Below, in pieces: positions 9,989 through 18,662 of a DNA stretch of 64,000 nt. The DNA is from JAHBTB01 sp964451255 (GTDB lineage: Bacteria; Armatimonadota; Fimbriimonadia; Fimbriimonadales; Fimbriimonadaceae): positions 1-64,000 of the forward strand of contig CAYVHL010000007.1 of assembly GCA_964451255.1 (NCBI GenBank), in the 5' to 3' direction. The notes beneath the pieces were generated by a model. The model made no database searches and was not told where the DNA came from. It worked only from the letters and a program-made list of their open reading frames with translations. Position 1 is the first letter of the stretch. The number at the start of each line of letters is the position of its first letter. Position numbers and translations under genes: made by a program.

Positions 9989-10873
9989 GTGATCCAGCCT
10001 CCGCTCGACCGTCCGGGCCAGCAGCTTCGAGACCTCATGTCCAAGGGCGTCGTCGTGTTGCCGGGTGCGTTTAGCGCATTGACCGCCTTGGCTGCCTACA
10101 AGCAGGGCGCTCAGGCCGTATATCTGAGCGGCGGTGCCGTCACAAACAACCTGGTCGGTGTCCCCGATATCGCGCTTGTCTCGCTGGAAGAGATGGCGGG
10201 CACCGCCGCCCGCGCGTGTCAAGTCGCTCCGGTGCCCGTCCTATGCGACGCCGACACCGGGTTCGGAGAGGTCTGGAACGTCGTCCGAACCGTCATCGAG
10301 ATGGAACGTGCCGGTCTGGCAGGGATTCACATCGAAGACCAAGTCTCACCGAAGCGTTGCGGTCACCTCGATGGAAAGGATGTGATCCCGGCGCAGCAGA
10401 TGAGGGCCAAGATCCGGGCGGCCGTCTCGGCCAAACGCGACCCGAGCTTTCTCATTGTCGCTCGGACCGACGCCAGAGGTGTGGAAGGACTAGACGCGGC
10501 CGCCGACCGGGCTCGGGCCTATGTGGACGCGGGCGCCGACGCTGTGTTCCCCGAAGGGCTTCGCAGCGAAGTAGAGTTCGAAGCCTTTCGCCGGGCGGTC
10601 GACGTCCCCCTACTCGCCAACATGACCGAGTTCGGCAAGACGCCCCTCATTCCGGCTTCAAGGTTCGGTGAACTCGGCTACCAGATGGTGATCTTCCCCG
10701 TCACCGCTTTGCGGGTCATGCTCAAGTCGGTCGAGGACTTTTACGGCGACTTGCTGGCGACCGGCACCCAGGCCGGTTGGATCGAAAGGATGCGGACGCG
10801 AACCGAACTCTATGCGACTGTCGATTACGACGCGTTCACGCGGCAAGACGCGGCGTGGTCCGAGAAACCTTGA
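9989..10873 (+). CDS. prpB: Isocitrate lyase/PEP mutase family protein, probably methylisocitrate lyase
   Basis: Probably cleaves 2-methylisocitrate to pyruvate and succinate in the methylcitrate cycle for propionate. The 294-residue protein has the family's (beta/alpha)8 features: YLSGGAV, metal-binding DADTGFGE, EDQVSPKRCGH with the catalytic-loop Cys (lyases have K(K/R)CGH), and ARTDARG. The CGH loop separates it from PEP mutases. I chose the GTG at 9989, which begins VIQPPLDRPGQQLR, close to the usual PrpB N-terminus; longer in-frame starts run into antisense rmuC. The citrate-synthase-family gene at 12429 could supply its substrate. No prpD is in the window. The last 38 bases overlap mntH convergently. 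Confidence 0.83.
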   Translation: MIQPPLDRPGQQLRDLMSKGVVVLPGAFSALTALAAYKQGAQAVYLSGGAVTNNLVGVPDIALVSLEEMAGTAARACQVAPVPVLCDADTGFGEVWNVVRTVIEMERAGLAGIHIEDQVSPKRCGHLDGKDVIPAQQMRAKIRAAVSAKRDPSFLIVARTDARGVEGLDAAADRARAYVDAGADAVFPEGLRSEVEFEAFRRAVDVPLLANMTEFGKTPLIPASRFGELGYQMVIFPVTALRVMLKSVEDFYGDLLATGTQAGWIERMRTRTELYATVDYDAFTRQDAAWSEKP

Positions 10874-12230
10874 CCGCAGCCGACGGCGCTTCAGGACGCA
10901 CCCACCCAGAAACCGTATTGTAGAGGAGGATCACGTTGAGGCCGACAATGATGGCCGCTGTCGTCCAACCGACGACCTTCGTTAGAGGCTTGTTGACAAA
11001 CGGCCCCATCAGCTTCTTGTCGCTGGTGAACTTCATCAGCGGAATTACGGCGAAAGGCAGTTGCAGGCTCAGGACGACCTGGCTCAGGACGAGCATCCCC
11101 ATCGCCTTGTCTTCTCCATAGGCCGAGAGCACGAACACCGTCGGCACGATCGCGACGACCCGCGTGATCAGGCGCCTTGCCCAACCAGGCAGACGGAACT
11201 CCAAGAACCCCTCCATCACGATCTGCCCGGCCAGGGTGCCGGTGATGGTGGCGTTCTGCCCGCTGGCCAGTAACGCGACTGCGAACAAGGTCGATGCGAC
11301 CGAGACGCCAAGGACAGGGGCGAGGAGTTCGTAGGCCTTGTCGATCTCCGTGACCTCGTGCATCCCGTGGAAGGCGGCGGCGGAAACGATCAGAATCCCT
11401 GCGTTCACAAACAACGCGAGTAAGAGCGCGATGCTCGAGTCCCACGTCGCTAGTTTCAGTGCGTCCCGCTTGGAAACCTCATCACTCTCCACCGCACGGG
11501 TCTGCACGATGCTCGAATGCAGGTAGAGGTTGTGCGGCATGACCGTGGCGCCGAGGATGCCGATCGCGATATAGAGGGCGTGCGGGTCGGTGACCACTTT
11601 CGCCTGGGGGACGAACCCCTGGGCCACGGCCATCCAGTCCGGCTTCGACCAGGCCACGACAAGGGCGAAGCAAGCGCCGACCAATAGCACCAACGAAGCA
11701 ACGATGATCTCCAGGAGGCGAAACTTGCGGCCTTGAAGCAAAAGGACGATCAGGACGTCTCCGGCGGTCAGCACGACCCCCCAGACGAGCGGGATGTGGA
11801 ACAGGAGCTTCAACGCGATCGCCGAGCCAAGGAGTTCGGCGAGGTCGCACGCGGTGATCGCCAACTCGGCCAGAACCCATAAGGCCTTCGAAACCCAGGG
11901 CCGGTATTGGTCATGGCAGGCTTGGGCCAGGTCGCGCCCAGAGACGATGCCCAACTTCGCGCACAACGATTGCAAGAACATCGCCGCGAAGTTGCTGAGC
12001 AAGATCACCGAGAGCAGCAGGTAGCCGAACCGACTTCCGCCCGCCAGATCTGTGGCCCAGTTGCCCGGATCCATGTAACCGACCGCCACCAGGTATCCCG
12101 GCCCGGCGAAAGCCAAGAACCGTTTGAGACCCTTGAGCCCCGACACAGCGACCGTCCGGTACGACTCCGGCAAGGACGGGCGCGACGGGTCCCGTCGCCA
12201 CGCGCCGCTCATACCGGGAATCCAGGACAT
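10836..12230 (-). CDS. mntH: Nramp family divalent metal transporter (MntH-like)
   Basis: A proton-coupled importer of Mn(II) and other divalent metals in the cytoplasmic membrane. The 464-residue protein has about 11-12 membrane helices. The Nramp metal-binding motif DPGNW lies in helix 1 (about residue 55) and MPHNLYLHS in helix 6 (about residue 236), both characteristic. It is somewhat longer than E. coli MntH (412) because of an N-terminal ~35-residue extension and a C-terminal tail. The 198 bases upstream are shared with the divergent citrate-synthase gene. I could not identify a clear MntR or Fur site there. Confidence 0.92.
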   Translation of the reverse strand: MSWIPGMSGAWRRDPSRPSLPESYRTVAVSGLKGLKRFLAFAGPGYLVAVGYMDPGNWATDLAGGSRFGYLLLSVILLSNFAAMFLQSLCAKLGIVSGRDLAQACHDQYRPWVSKALWVLAELAITACDLAELLGSAIALKLLFHIPLVWGVVLTAGDVLIVLLLQGRKFRLLEIIVASLVLLVGACFALVVAWSKPDWMAVAQGFVPQAKVVTDPHALYIAIGILGATVMPHNLYLHSSIVQTRAVESDEVSKRDALKLATWDSSIALLLALFVNAGILIVSAAAFHGMHEVTEIDKAYELLAPVLGVSVASTLFAVALLASGQNATITGTLAGQIVMEGFLEFRLPGWARRLITRVVAIVPTVFVLSAYGEDKAMGMLVLSQVVLSLQLPFAVIPLMKFTSDKKLMGPFVNKPLTKVVGWTTAAIIVGLNVILLYNTVSGWVRPEAPSAAVKVSRTTPRLAA

Positions 12231-12350
12231 AGCGTGATCTTACCATAGGCTAAACTATTTGGTGCTGTCTATCATTAGCTGGACAGAAGGTCCCGAAGGC
12301 CGGTTCCCCGGGCCCCGCAATGGTCTAGGTAATATCAAATAGATTCACTT

Positions 12351-12372
12351 GTTGGTCCGGCGACCGGACAAC
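12351..12372 (+). other. Inverted repeat in the leader of the citrate-synthase gene
   Basis: GTTGGTCCGG, spacer CGA, CCGGACAAC: nine pairs with one bulged G, 57 bases before the citrate-synthase start. It is not followed by a T run, so it is unlikely to be an intrinsic terminator. It may be an operator or an mRNA leader hairpin. The rest of the mntH/citrate-synthase interval shows no other clear element. Confidence 0.35.
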
Positions 12373-12428
12373 GGTGGCGGCGCAGTCCGCATTCTGGGGT
12401 CGTCAGGCCGGTACGAGGGCGAAAGTCC

Positions 12429-13571
12429 ATGAGCGCAACGACATACCCGAACTACAGCCCCGGCCTTGAAGGCATCGTCGCCGGTATCACTTCGATAAGC
12501 GACATCATCAGCGAGACAAGCACGCTCGTCTACCGTGGTTACAACGTCCACGACCTCGCGAGCCACGGCTCGTTCGAAGAGACCGCCCACTTGTTGCTCT
12601 TTGGACACCTTCCAAACAGGCAGGAACTCATTGATTTCAAGGCGAGGCTCGCTGGCGAGCGCGAAGTGCCGTCACAGGTCTACACGGCTCTCAAGCAGCT
12701 GCCCGCCTCGACCCACCCGATGGACATCGTACGCCTCGGTTTTGACGCTTACGCCCCGTTCGACCCGGACTACACCGCCCCGTCGACCGATCACGAGGCC
12801 AACCTTCGCAAGGCGGTGCGAATCGTAGCCAAGGCGAGCACGATCGTCGGAAACGGCCATCGGATCCGCACGGGTAAAGAACCGCTCGCGCCCAAGTCCG
12901 AGCACTCGGTGGCCCAGAACTTCCTGTATCTGATGAGCGGCAACGACCCCGACGCCGAGACGGCCCACGTCATGGACTCGTCGCTCACCCTTTACGCCGA
13001 GCACGGATTCAACGCCTCCACCTTCGCCTGCCGGGTCTGCGTCGCGACGCTCAGCGACCTCTACAGCGGTCTGGTCGCGGGTATCGGCACCTTACGCGGG
13101 CCGCTTCATGGTGGAGCCAACGAACAGGCCATGCACATGCTCGAAGAGATCGGCTCGCCCGACAAGGCGGACGCATGGATCCACGACGCGCTCGTCAACA
13201 AAAAGAAGATCATGGGCTTCGGCCATCGTGAGTACAAGAAGCTCGACCCGAGGGCCATCTACATGACCCAGGTCGCCAAGAAGCTTGGCAAGCAAACAGG
13301 CGACACCAAGTGGGGCGAGATCGCCGACATCCTCGAACACGTCATGGAAACCGAGAAAGGGATCCACCCGAACGTCGACTTCCCCGCCGCCTACGCCTAC
13401 TATCTCCTGGGTATCCCCGTCGACCTGTACACGCCGATCTTCGTCGTCGCAAGGGTGAGCGGATGGTGTTCCCACATGGTCGAGCAGTTGGCCAACAACC
13501 GGCTCATCCGACCTAAGTGCATCTACGAGGGCTCGCAGAGCGAAACCTGGGTACCGATCGACGAACGATGA
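12429..13571 (+). CDS. Citrate synthase family protein (citrate or 2-methylcitrate synthase)
   Basis: Condenses oxaloacetate with acetyl-CoA (citrate synthase) or propionyl-CoA (methylcitrate synthase). The 380-residue length is that of the short hexose-independent type II/PrpC group. Catalytic residues are visible: His in LYAEHGFNAST, His in GPLHGGANE, MGFGHREY and the Asp in HPNVDFPAA. A methylisocitrate-lyase-type gene lies 1.5 kb upstream on the same strand, separated by mntH on the other strand, which favours a methylcitrate role; but no other citrate synthase is seen here, so the two activities cannot be told apart from sequence alone. Confidence 0.9.
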   Translation: MSATTYPNYSPGLEGIVAGITSISDIISETSTLVYRGYNVHDLASHGSFEETAHLLLFGHLPNRQELIDFKARLAGEREVPSQVYTALKQLPASTHPMDIVRLGFDAYAPFDPDYTAPSTDHEANLRKAVRIVAKASTIVGNGHRIRTGKEPLAPKSEHSVAQNFLYLMSGNDPDAETAHVMDSSLTLYAEHGFNASTFACRVCVATLSDLYSGLVAGIGTLRGPLHGGANEQAMHMLEEIGSPDKADAWIHDALVNKKKIMGFGHREYKKLDPRAIYMTQVAKKLGKQTGDTKWGEIADILEHVMETEKGIHPNVDFPAAYAYYLLGIPVDLYTPIFVVARVSGWCSHMVEQLANNRLIRPKCIYEGSQSETWVPIDER

Positions 13572-13608
13572 CGCACGACGGCGGGCTATCTGCGGTCAGA
13601 ATATCGGC

Positions 13609-14625
13609 ATGAAGCCGATCCTTTTGGCCGCGGCGGCCCTCGCCATCGTCCCCGCGGCCGAAAAAGTGCCCCCAGCTAGCGAGGCGTATCTCCGGGCCCA
13701 TGAGCAGTTCCTTGCCAGCGACCTCCTAGAGGGCCGGGGCACGCCCAGCCGAGGACTGGACATCGCCGCCCAATACATCGCCGGCGAATTTCAAAAGTAT
13801 GGTCTCCAGCCTGGGGTCGAAGGATCGTACTTCCAGACGACCACGTTCACCAGTCGACGGGCGAACGTGACCGGCACGGTCCAAAACGTCATCGGCGTCC
13901 TCCCCGGCAGCGACCCCAAGCTGAAGGACACCTATGTCCTTCTGACCGCCCACTACGATCACCTGGGGGTTCGGAAGGCCGATAACCCCGAACCCGGCAC
14001 GGACCTCATATTCAACGGCGCGAATGACGACGCCAGCGGGACGACGGGGGTGATGGAGGCGGCGCGACTGATTTCGAGTATGAAGACCCGGCCAAAGAGG
14101 ACACTTGTGTTCATGTGCTTCTGGGGCGAGGAGGCGGGCCTGCAAGGGAGCCGGTATTACGCAGGGCATCCCGTGTTCCCGCTCGCGAAGACCGTCGCCA
14201 ACATCAATCTAGAGCAGATTGGCCGGAGCGACAGCGACGAAGGCACGAAGAAGGCAGCATTCAACGTCACCGGGGCGACATTCAGCGACCTCCCCAGGAT
14301 GCTCGCCGCCGACGCCGCCACCGTCGGGGTCAAATACATCGAAGACAACGAGCACAGCGACCCCTACTTCATGGCGAGCGACAACGCCGCGCTCGCTGCG
14401 GTCGGCGTCCCCGCCCACACGATCAGCGTCGCCTACAGCTACAGCGACTATCACCGTGTCGGCGACCATTGGGACAAGCTCGATTACCCCAACTTCGCCC
14501 TGGTGGTACGCGCGTTCGCCACGTGCGCCTTCGATGTCGCCAACAGTTCTGTGGCGCCCAAATGGAACGCCGACAACCCCCGGGCGAAGAGGTATGCGGA
14601 TGCCCGGGCCAAAGACGGCGGCTAG
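13609..14625 (+). CDS. M28 family zinc aminopeptidase (exported)
   Basis: A secreted or periplasmic peptidase of family M28 with two zinc ions. A signal peptide (MKPILLAAAALAIVPAA) precedes the mature 320 residues. Zinc ligands and catalytic residues are visible in order: TAHYDHLG (His), GANDDASGT (bridging Asp), WGEEAGLQGS (catalytic Glu pair), NLEQIGR region and SYSDYHRVGDHWD (C-terminal His). It follows the citrate-synthase gene by 37 bases, and speE begins 14 bases after its stop, so the three may be co-transcribed although their roles are unrelated. Confidence 0.92.
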   Translation: MKPILLAAAALAIVPAAEKVPPASEAYLRAHEQFLASDLLEGRGTPSRGLDIAAQYIAGEFQKYGLQPGVEGSYFQTTTFTSRRANVTGTVQNVIGVLPGSDPKLKDTYVLLTAHYDHLGVRKADNPEPGTDLIFNGANDDASGTTGVMEAARLISSMKTRPKRTLVFMCFWGEEAGLQGSRYYAGHPVFPLAKTVANINLEQIGRSDSDEGTKKAAFNVTGATFSDLPRMLAADAATVGVKYIEDNEHSDPYFMASDNAALAAVGVPAHTISVAYSYSDYHRVGDHWDKLDYPNFALVVRAFATCAFDVANSSVAPKWNADNPRAKRYADARAKDGG

Positions 14626-14639
14626 GGTTCAATTTGGCC

Positions 14640-15467
14640 GTGCCCCAGACCCTCGACTACCCGATCCGAAGCGGCTACTTTCAGCACCGCGTCCGGGTCG
14701 AGGAGGTCGTCTGTGACCTCCAGACCACCTTCCAGAGGGTGGAGGTCGTCGCAACCGAGGAATTCGGCCGCATGCTCCTTCTGGACGGTCACATCCAGCT
14801 TGCCACCCGGGACGAGCACGCCTATCACGAAGCCTTGGTGCACGTGCCCTTGCTCGCGGTCCCGCAGCCGACGACTGCTTTGGTCATCGGCGGCGGCGAC
14901 GGCGGCGTGGTCCGCGAGATATGCCGACACGATTCGATCCGTCGGATCGACATGGTCGAGATCGACGGCCAAGTCGTCGACCTGTGTAAGAGGTACCTAC
15001 CCACCCTCTCCTCCGGAGCCTTCGACGATCCAAGGGTGAACCTCGTGGTCGGCGACGCCTTTCCCTGGGTCGCGGCGTGCAAGGGCACCTATGACCTCAT
15101 CGTCGTCGACGCCACGGACACCTACGAGGATGAAGAAGGCGAACTGAGCGAGATGCTTTTCACCAACGTCTTCTATCGAGACTGCCTGCGATTGTTGAGC
15201 GACGAAGGCTTCATAGTCACCCAGGCCGACAACCCGGTCTACTGCCCGTATAGTCTTGAGGCGGTCACCCAGGAGTTCAGAAAGGCCTTCCCCAGAGTGG
15301 GCTCCTATTGGGGGCTCGTCCCGAGCTTCGGCGGGTTCTCTGCGTACTGCTGGGCCAGCAAGGGCCCTGTCCCGTCGGCGGCCCTGGCACCACGGGCCCA
15401 CGCACTCGGATTGAAATACCTGGACGCAACGACCTATGCCCTCGCCATGGGCCCGCTACCTTTCTAG
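14640..15467 (+). CDS. speE: Spermidine synthase (polyamine aminopropyltransferase)
   Basis: Transfers an aminopropyl group from decarboxylated S-adenosylmethionine to putrescine. The 275-residue protein has the N-terminal beta domain, then the Rossmann fold: LLLDGHIQLATRDEHAYHEALVH, VIGGGDGG, MVEIDGQVV, and the active-site loop VVDATDTYEDE (Asp). The GTG at 14640 is preferred; a TTG two codons earlier is equally possible, and the open frame extends far upstream only inside the preceding gene. No speD (decarboxylase) is present nearby. DAFPWV and TDTYEDEEGELSE are slightly unusual versus the usual GDG/TDP motifs. Confidence 0.9.
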   Translation: MPQTLDYPIRSGYFQHRVRVEEVVCDLQTTFQRVEVVATEEFGRMLLLDGHIQLATRDEHAYHEALVHVPLLAVPQPTTALVIGGGDGGVVREICRHDSIRRIDMVEIDGQVVDLCKRYLPTLSSGAFDDPRVNLVVGDAFPWVAACKGTYDLIVVDATDTYEDEEGELSEMLFTNVFYRDCLRLLSDEGFIVTQADNPVYCPYSLEAVTQEFRKAFPRVGSYWGLVPSFGGFSAYCWASKGPVPSAALAPRAHALGLKYLDATTYALAMGPLPF

Positions 15468-15557
15468 CTGGCGACGAGACTAGGTTCGCAATGAGGACGG
15501 TGGCCTTACCTGGCCCAGACCTCGATTCATCAGGCACAAGCCACACAAGGTGCTTGC

Positions 15558-16262
15558 ATGAAGCGCGCTCTCTTGCTTATTACCCTTGCAATCTGTGGTT
15601 TGGCGGTCGCCCGTTCCGGCGGCGAGGCCCTGCCGTCCATCACCCACCCCGAGTGGGTCAAGGCGTACAGCCGTGCCCAAGAAGCGGTCGCCAAACGGCA
15701 GTACAACAAGGCGCTGGCCTTCCTCAGCGGCGGCCTTTACGAAGGCGGCGTCACCGTGTCGATTGACACGTCAACCTGCAACGGGGACGCCGCCCGGGTA
15801 TCTAAAGCGGCCAGGCGCGCCTTGGCCGCTTGGAAACACGTACTCGGAGACGACTGTCCGATCCGGTTGCTCGGCAACAATTCCACGGCAGACATCACCT
15901 TGGTCGTCGTCAGCCAGATACCCCAAGACGGGGAAGCCCTCGGCCTTATCGAACTCAAGAAGTCCTACCAGTGGGGCATCGGCACATACAACGCGAGCAA
16001 CTCGGGCACGATTAAGATCATGACCAAATGGGAAGGGAGCGCCTTGGAGGACGACGAACTCGCTGAGGTCGTCTGCCATGAGTTCGGTCATCTTCTGGGC
16101 CTTGCCGATGTCGACCACACCGGGTTCCTGATGGGTCCGCTCGTCCGCCACAAGGCGATCACGGCGCCGACCGAAGACGAAGCCGACGCGGTCGTTTCCA
16201 TCCGACAGAAGTTCCACTCGATGGTCGAAAAGGCTCAAGCCGCCGCCAAGGGCGCCGCCTGA
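15558..16262 (+). CDS. Secreted matrixin-like zinc metalloprotease
   Basis: A predicted exported metzincin. A signal peptide (MKRALLLITLAICGLAVA) is followed by a helical region and a catalytic domain with HEFGHLLGLADVDH (from about residue 174; HExxHxxGxxD type with a Met-turn-like FLMGP about six residues on). The domain is of the archaeal/bacterial matrixin (M10A-like) group, at 234 residues fairly small. It follows speE by 90 bases. Substrate unknown. The third zinc ligand is probably the Asp or His in ADVDH. Confidence 0.85.
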   Translation: MKRALLLITLAICGLAVARSGGEALPSITHPEWVKAYSRAQEAVAKRQYNKALAFLSGGLYEGGVTVSIDTSTCNGDAARVSKAARRALAAWKHVLGDDCPIRLLGNNSTADITLVVVSQIPQDGEALGLIELKKSYQWGIGTYNASNSGTIKIMTKWEGSALEDDELAEVVCHEFGHLLGLADVDHTGFLMGPLVRHKAITAPTEDEADAVVSIRQKFHSMVEKAQAAAKGAA

Positions 16263-16333
16263 TCGTCACCCGCTCAGGGTCGAACTGCTTGTATGAACGT
16301 TTTGTTCCCGAAGGATTTGGTAACCTAACGCGG

Positions 16334-16768
16334 ATGCCAGCCGAACGCTTGGGCGCGCGAGTCGCGACGGTCTATGACCTTCAATCCGAATGGCTGAGCC
16401 CCAGGCTCAAGGATCGAGGCATCAGTTGGACGACCTTCCAACTGCTTGCCGCCGTCCACGCGGCTGGTGACCAGGCGTCCCAGGTGGAAGTGGCCCGCCG
16501 GGTCGGCGTCTCTCCGGCGACGCTCAGCGAATCGGTCAGCGACCATGTCGCCAAGGGTCTCCTTGAGCAAATACCGTCAAGCGGCGACCGTCGCGTCAAG
16601 ATTCTCCGCCTCACCAAGAAGGCAGATGGCAAGTTTCGCGAGATCCTGGGTCTCGTCCAAGAATGCGAGGAACTGATGGTGCGGGGACTAAGTGCAAAAG
16701 ATGTGGAGAGTTGCGCGAAAACCTTAGACCAAATGATCCATCGGTTGGAACGTAATCTGGAATCCTGA
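16334..16768 (+). CDS. MarR family transcriptional regulator
   Basis: A 144-residue winged-helix regulator. The DNA-binding part (about residues 45-105) shows the MarR pattern: QVEVARRVGVSPATLSESVSDHVAKGLLEQ, then the wing SSGDRRVKILRLTKKA, and flanking dimerisation helices. I chose the ATG at 16334 (MPAERLGAR); a TTG at 16289 would add 15 residues. Ligand and targets are not evident; the neighbouring matrixin gene ends 71 bases before and the lamin-tail-like gene begins 89 bases after. Confidence 0.88.
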   Translation: MPAERLGARVATVYDLQSEWLSPRLKDRGISWTTFQLLAAVHAAGDQASQVEVARRVGVSPATLSESVSDHVAKGLLEQIPSSGDRRVKILRLTKKADGKFREILGLVQECEELMVRGLSAKDVESCAKTLDQMIHRLERNLES

Positions 16769-16857
16769 CGCAGAATAGGGATGTCCCAGACGACCCAGTG
16801 TTTTTATGAGTCTCATGGGGTTTTCCACACGTCTCTTTTTGTAAGCGGAATGGCTAA

Positions 16858-17226
16858 ATGGTACGTATCGTAGGCGTGCAAAGGTCCCAGGATGTGGGGC
16901 AGGAGTTTGTCCTGCTACAGAACCAGGGGAACATGCGCGTCTGCCTCCGCGGCTATGCGGTGGTGGCAGAGAGCGCCTGCGGCGCTGACTGCCCCGTGGC
17001 TGCCTGTGTCTTGCCCGACCGGGTAGACCTGATGCCTGGGCAATATGCCCTTGTCCGCACCGGACACGGCCGCCCAAAGTGGGTCCATACCGAAGACGGA
17101 CTCCATATCTACTACACCTATCTGGAACGTGAAGAGCCGGTTTGGTCGAACCAGGACGGGCCGTTCCACTTGCTCGCTCCCCAGCACACCTACAGCGAGA
17201 TCCAACGCGAAGTCGTCGCCGTCTGA
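16858..17226 (+). CDS. Small lamin-tail-domain-like protein
   Basis: A 122-residue protein that appears to consist of one immunoglobulin-like lamin tail domain (LTD): GQEFVLLQNQG (strand pair typical of LTD 'EYVEL.N'), LRGYAVV, a Pro/Leu stretch, then LMPGQYALVRTGHG, with final strands. It has no signal peptide or membrane helix. Several Cys residues (CGADCPVAAC) might bind metal or form disulfides. LTDs in bacteria often decorate secreted nucleases or cell-surface proteins; as a stand-alone cytoplasmic-looking domain its function is unknown. Its stop abuts the stop of the convergent pth gene with no gap. Confidence 0.65.
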   Translation: MVRIVGVQRSQDVGQEFVLLQNQGNMRVCLRGYAVVAESACGADCPVAACVLPDRVDLMPGQYALVRTGHGRPKWVHTEDGLHIYYTYLEREEPVWSNQDGPFHLLAPQHTYSEIQREVVAV

Positions 17227-17829
17227 CTACTCGCCTGCGTTTGCCATACGTGAAGCGGCGTCAAAGCCTTCTTGCAACCAGACATCGACGGCGTCGGCGC
17301 ACCTCTCGACCGCCGCGTCGACCAGTTTGCGCTCGACAGGGTCGAACCGGCTCAGGACGTGTTCGATGGTTGGGTCGTCGCTTCGCCCGATGCCTATCTT
17401 GAGCCGGGGGTACTCGGTCGTGCCAAGCGATTCGATGACCGACTTGTGCCCGTTGTGCCCGCCCGCGCTTCCCTTCGCCCGCATGCGCACCTTCCCCGTC
17501 GGCAGATCCAGGTCGTCGGCGACGACCAGGACATCTTCTGGCTTGACGCCGTAGTGCTTCGCGATCGCCGCCACCGCCCGCCCGCTGAGGTTCATAAAGG
17601 TCAGCGGCTTAACCAAGGCCACCGCGACGCCTTTGATCGTCCCAAGGCCGTACTGCGCTTGGTGGCGCATGGTCAGCAAAGGGACTTTGTGACGCTTGGC
17701 AAGAGTCTCCACGACGTCAAAACCGACGTTGTGGCGCGTACGCTTGTATTGCGGGCCCGGGTTCCCCAAGCCGACCACCAGCCGCACCGGATGGATGTCG
17801 GGCGGACGCTTCCTCTTGAAGAAAGCCAT
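17227..17829 (-). CDS. pth: Peptidyl-tRNA hydrolase
   Basis: Releases peptides from prematurely dissociated peptidyl-tRNAs. The 200-residue length is normal. Family motifs: VVGLGNPGPQYKRTRHNVGF (with the catalytic His in RHNVGF), KPLTFMNLSG, DDLDLPTGKVRMRAKGSAGGHNG (conserved Asp) and LKIGIGR. It is the last gene of the minus-strand operon, 20 bases after the uppP stop. Confidence 0.96.
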   Translation of the reverse strand: MAFFKRKRPPDIHPVRLVVGLGNPGPQYKRTRHNVGFDVVETLAKRHKVPLLTMRHQAQYGLGTIKGVAVALVKPLTFMNLSGRAVAAIAKHYGVKPEDVLVVADDLDLPTGKVRMRAKGSAGGHNGHKSVIESLGTTEYPRLKIGIGRSDDPTIEHVLSRFDPVERKLVDAAVERCADAVDVWLQEGFDAASRMANAGE

Positions 17830-17849
17830 CGCCTACTGTAGCCCCTCCA

Positions 17850-18662
17850 TCACCCCAGCCGTGGCAGGAAGGCGAGGATCGCCCCACCGAGCAGAAGTCG
17901 ATAGATGACGAAGACGTACATGGGTTGCGTACGCACGAACTTCATCAAGAAGGAAACTGCCCACCAGCCGCTGAAGAAGGCGACCACGGTGGCGAGCAAG
18001 GTCGGCCCAACGCCGACAGCGAGAAGCTCGTGTCGGGCGTCGAATAGCTCGTAGACTCCCGCCCCCGCGACGGCGGGAATGGACATCAGGAAGCTCAACC
18101 GGGCGGCGGCGTCTCGCTCAAACCCTAAGAAGAGCCCTCCGCTGATCGACGTCCCGCTACGGCTCCCTCCCGGCACAAGAGCGATGGCCTGCCAGAGCCC
18201 CATGATGAATCCGTCCGCCGGCCGAACCTCCGTGATCGGACGCTTTCTCTTGCCGATATACTCGGCGACCGCCAGCACGACCGCGAACACGATGAGCATC
18301 CATGCGGTCAGGGCCAGGTTGCGGGCCTCGCCCTTGACGAAGTGCTTGACGGTCAGGCCGACCACGACTATCGGCAAAGTCGCATAGAGCGTCGCCCAAC
18401 CGGCTCGGGCCTCAGGGGTGTTCCTTTGCCCCTTGTCTCCGACCGATTTCCACCAGGCCAGGAACGCCTGCTTGATGTCTGTCCAGAAGTAAAGGAACGT
18501 CGCCACCACCGTGCCGAGTTGGATCACTGCGGTGAACCCGGAACCTGGGTCCTTCCAATGGAACACGTGCGGAACCAGGTTCAGGTGGCCGCTGCTGCTG
18601 ACGGGCAGGAACTCGGTGAGCCCCTGGACGACGCCGAAAACTACTGCCTGAACCCAGTCCAC
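17850..18662 (-). CDS. uppP: Undecaprenyl-diphosphatase UppP/BacA
   Basis: Dephosphorylates undecaprenyl diphosphate to recycle the lipid carrier of cell-wall and glycan synthesis; also linked to bacitracin resistance. The 270-residue membrane protein has eight or so helices and the two UppP signatures: GLTEFLPVSSSGHL near residue 14 and the catalytic PGGSRSGTSI around 160. Its first 22 bases overlap the end of wecB, placing it with undecaprenyl-linked glycan genes. Confidence 0.96.
   Translation of the reverse strand: MDWVQAVVFGVVQGLTEFLPVSSSGHLNLVPHVFHWKDPGSGFTAVIQLGTVVATFLYFWTDIKQAFLAWWKSVGDKGQRNTPEARAGWATLYATLPIVVVGLTVKHFVKGEARNLALTAWMLIVFAVVLAVAEYIGKRKRPITEVRPADGFIMGLWQAIALVPGGSRSGTSISGGLFLGFERDAAARLSFLMSIPAVAGAGVYELFDARHELLAVGVGPTLLATVVAFFSGWWAVSFLMKFVRTQPMYVFVIYRLLLGGAILAFLPRLG

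Noticed and set aside
12231..12428. MntR or Fur operator, or a Mn riboswitch, upstream of mntH
   Set aside because: No convincing match to known palindromes, and the interval is too small and unstructured for the known Mn riboswitch.
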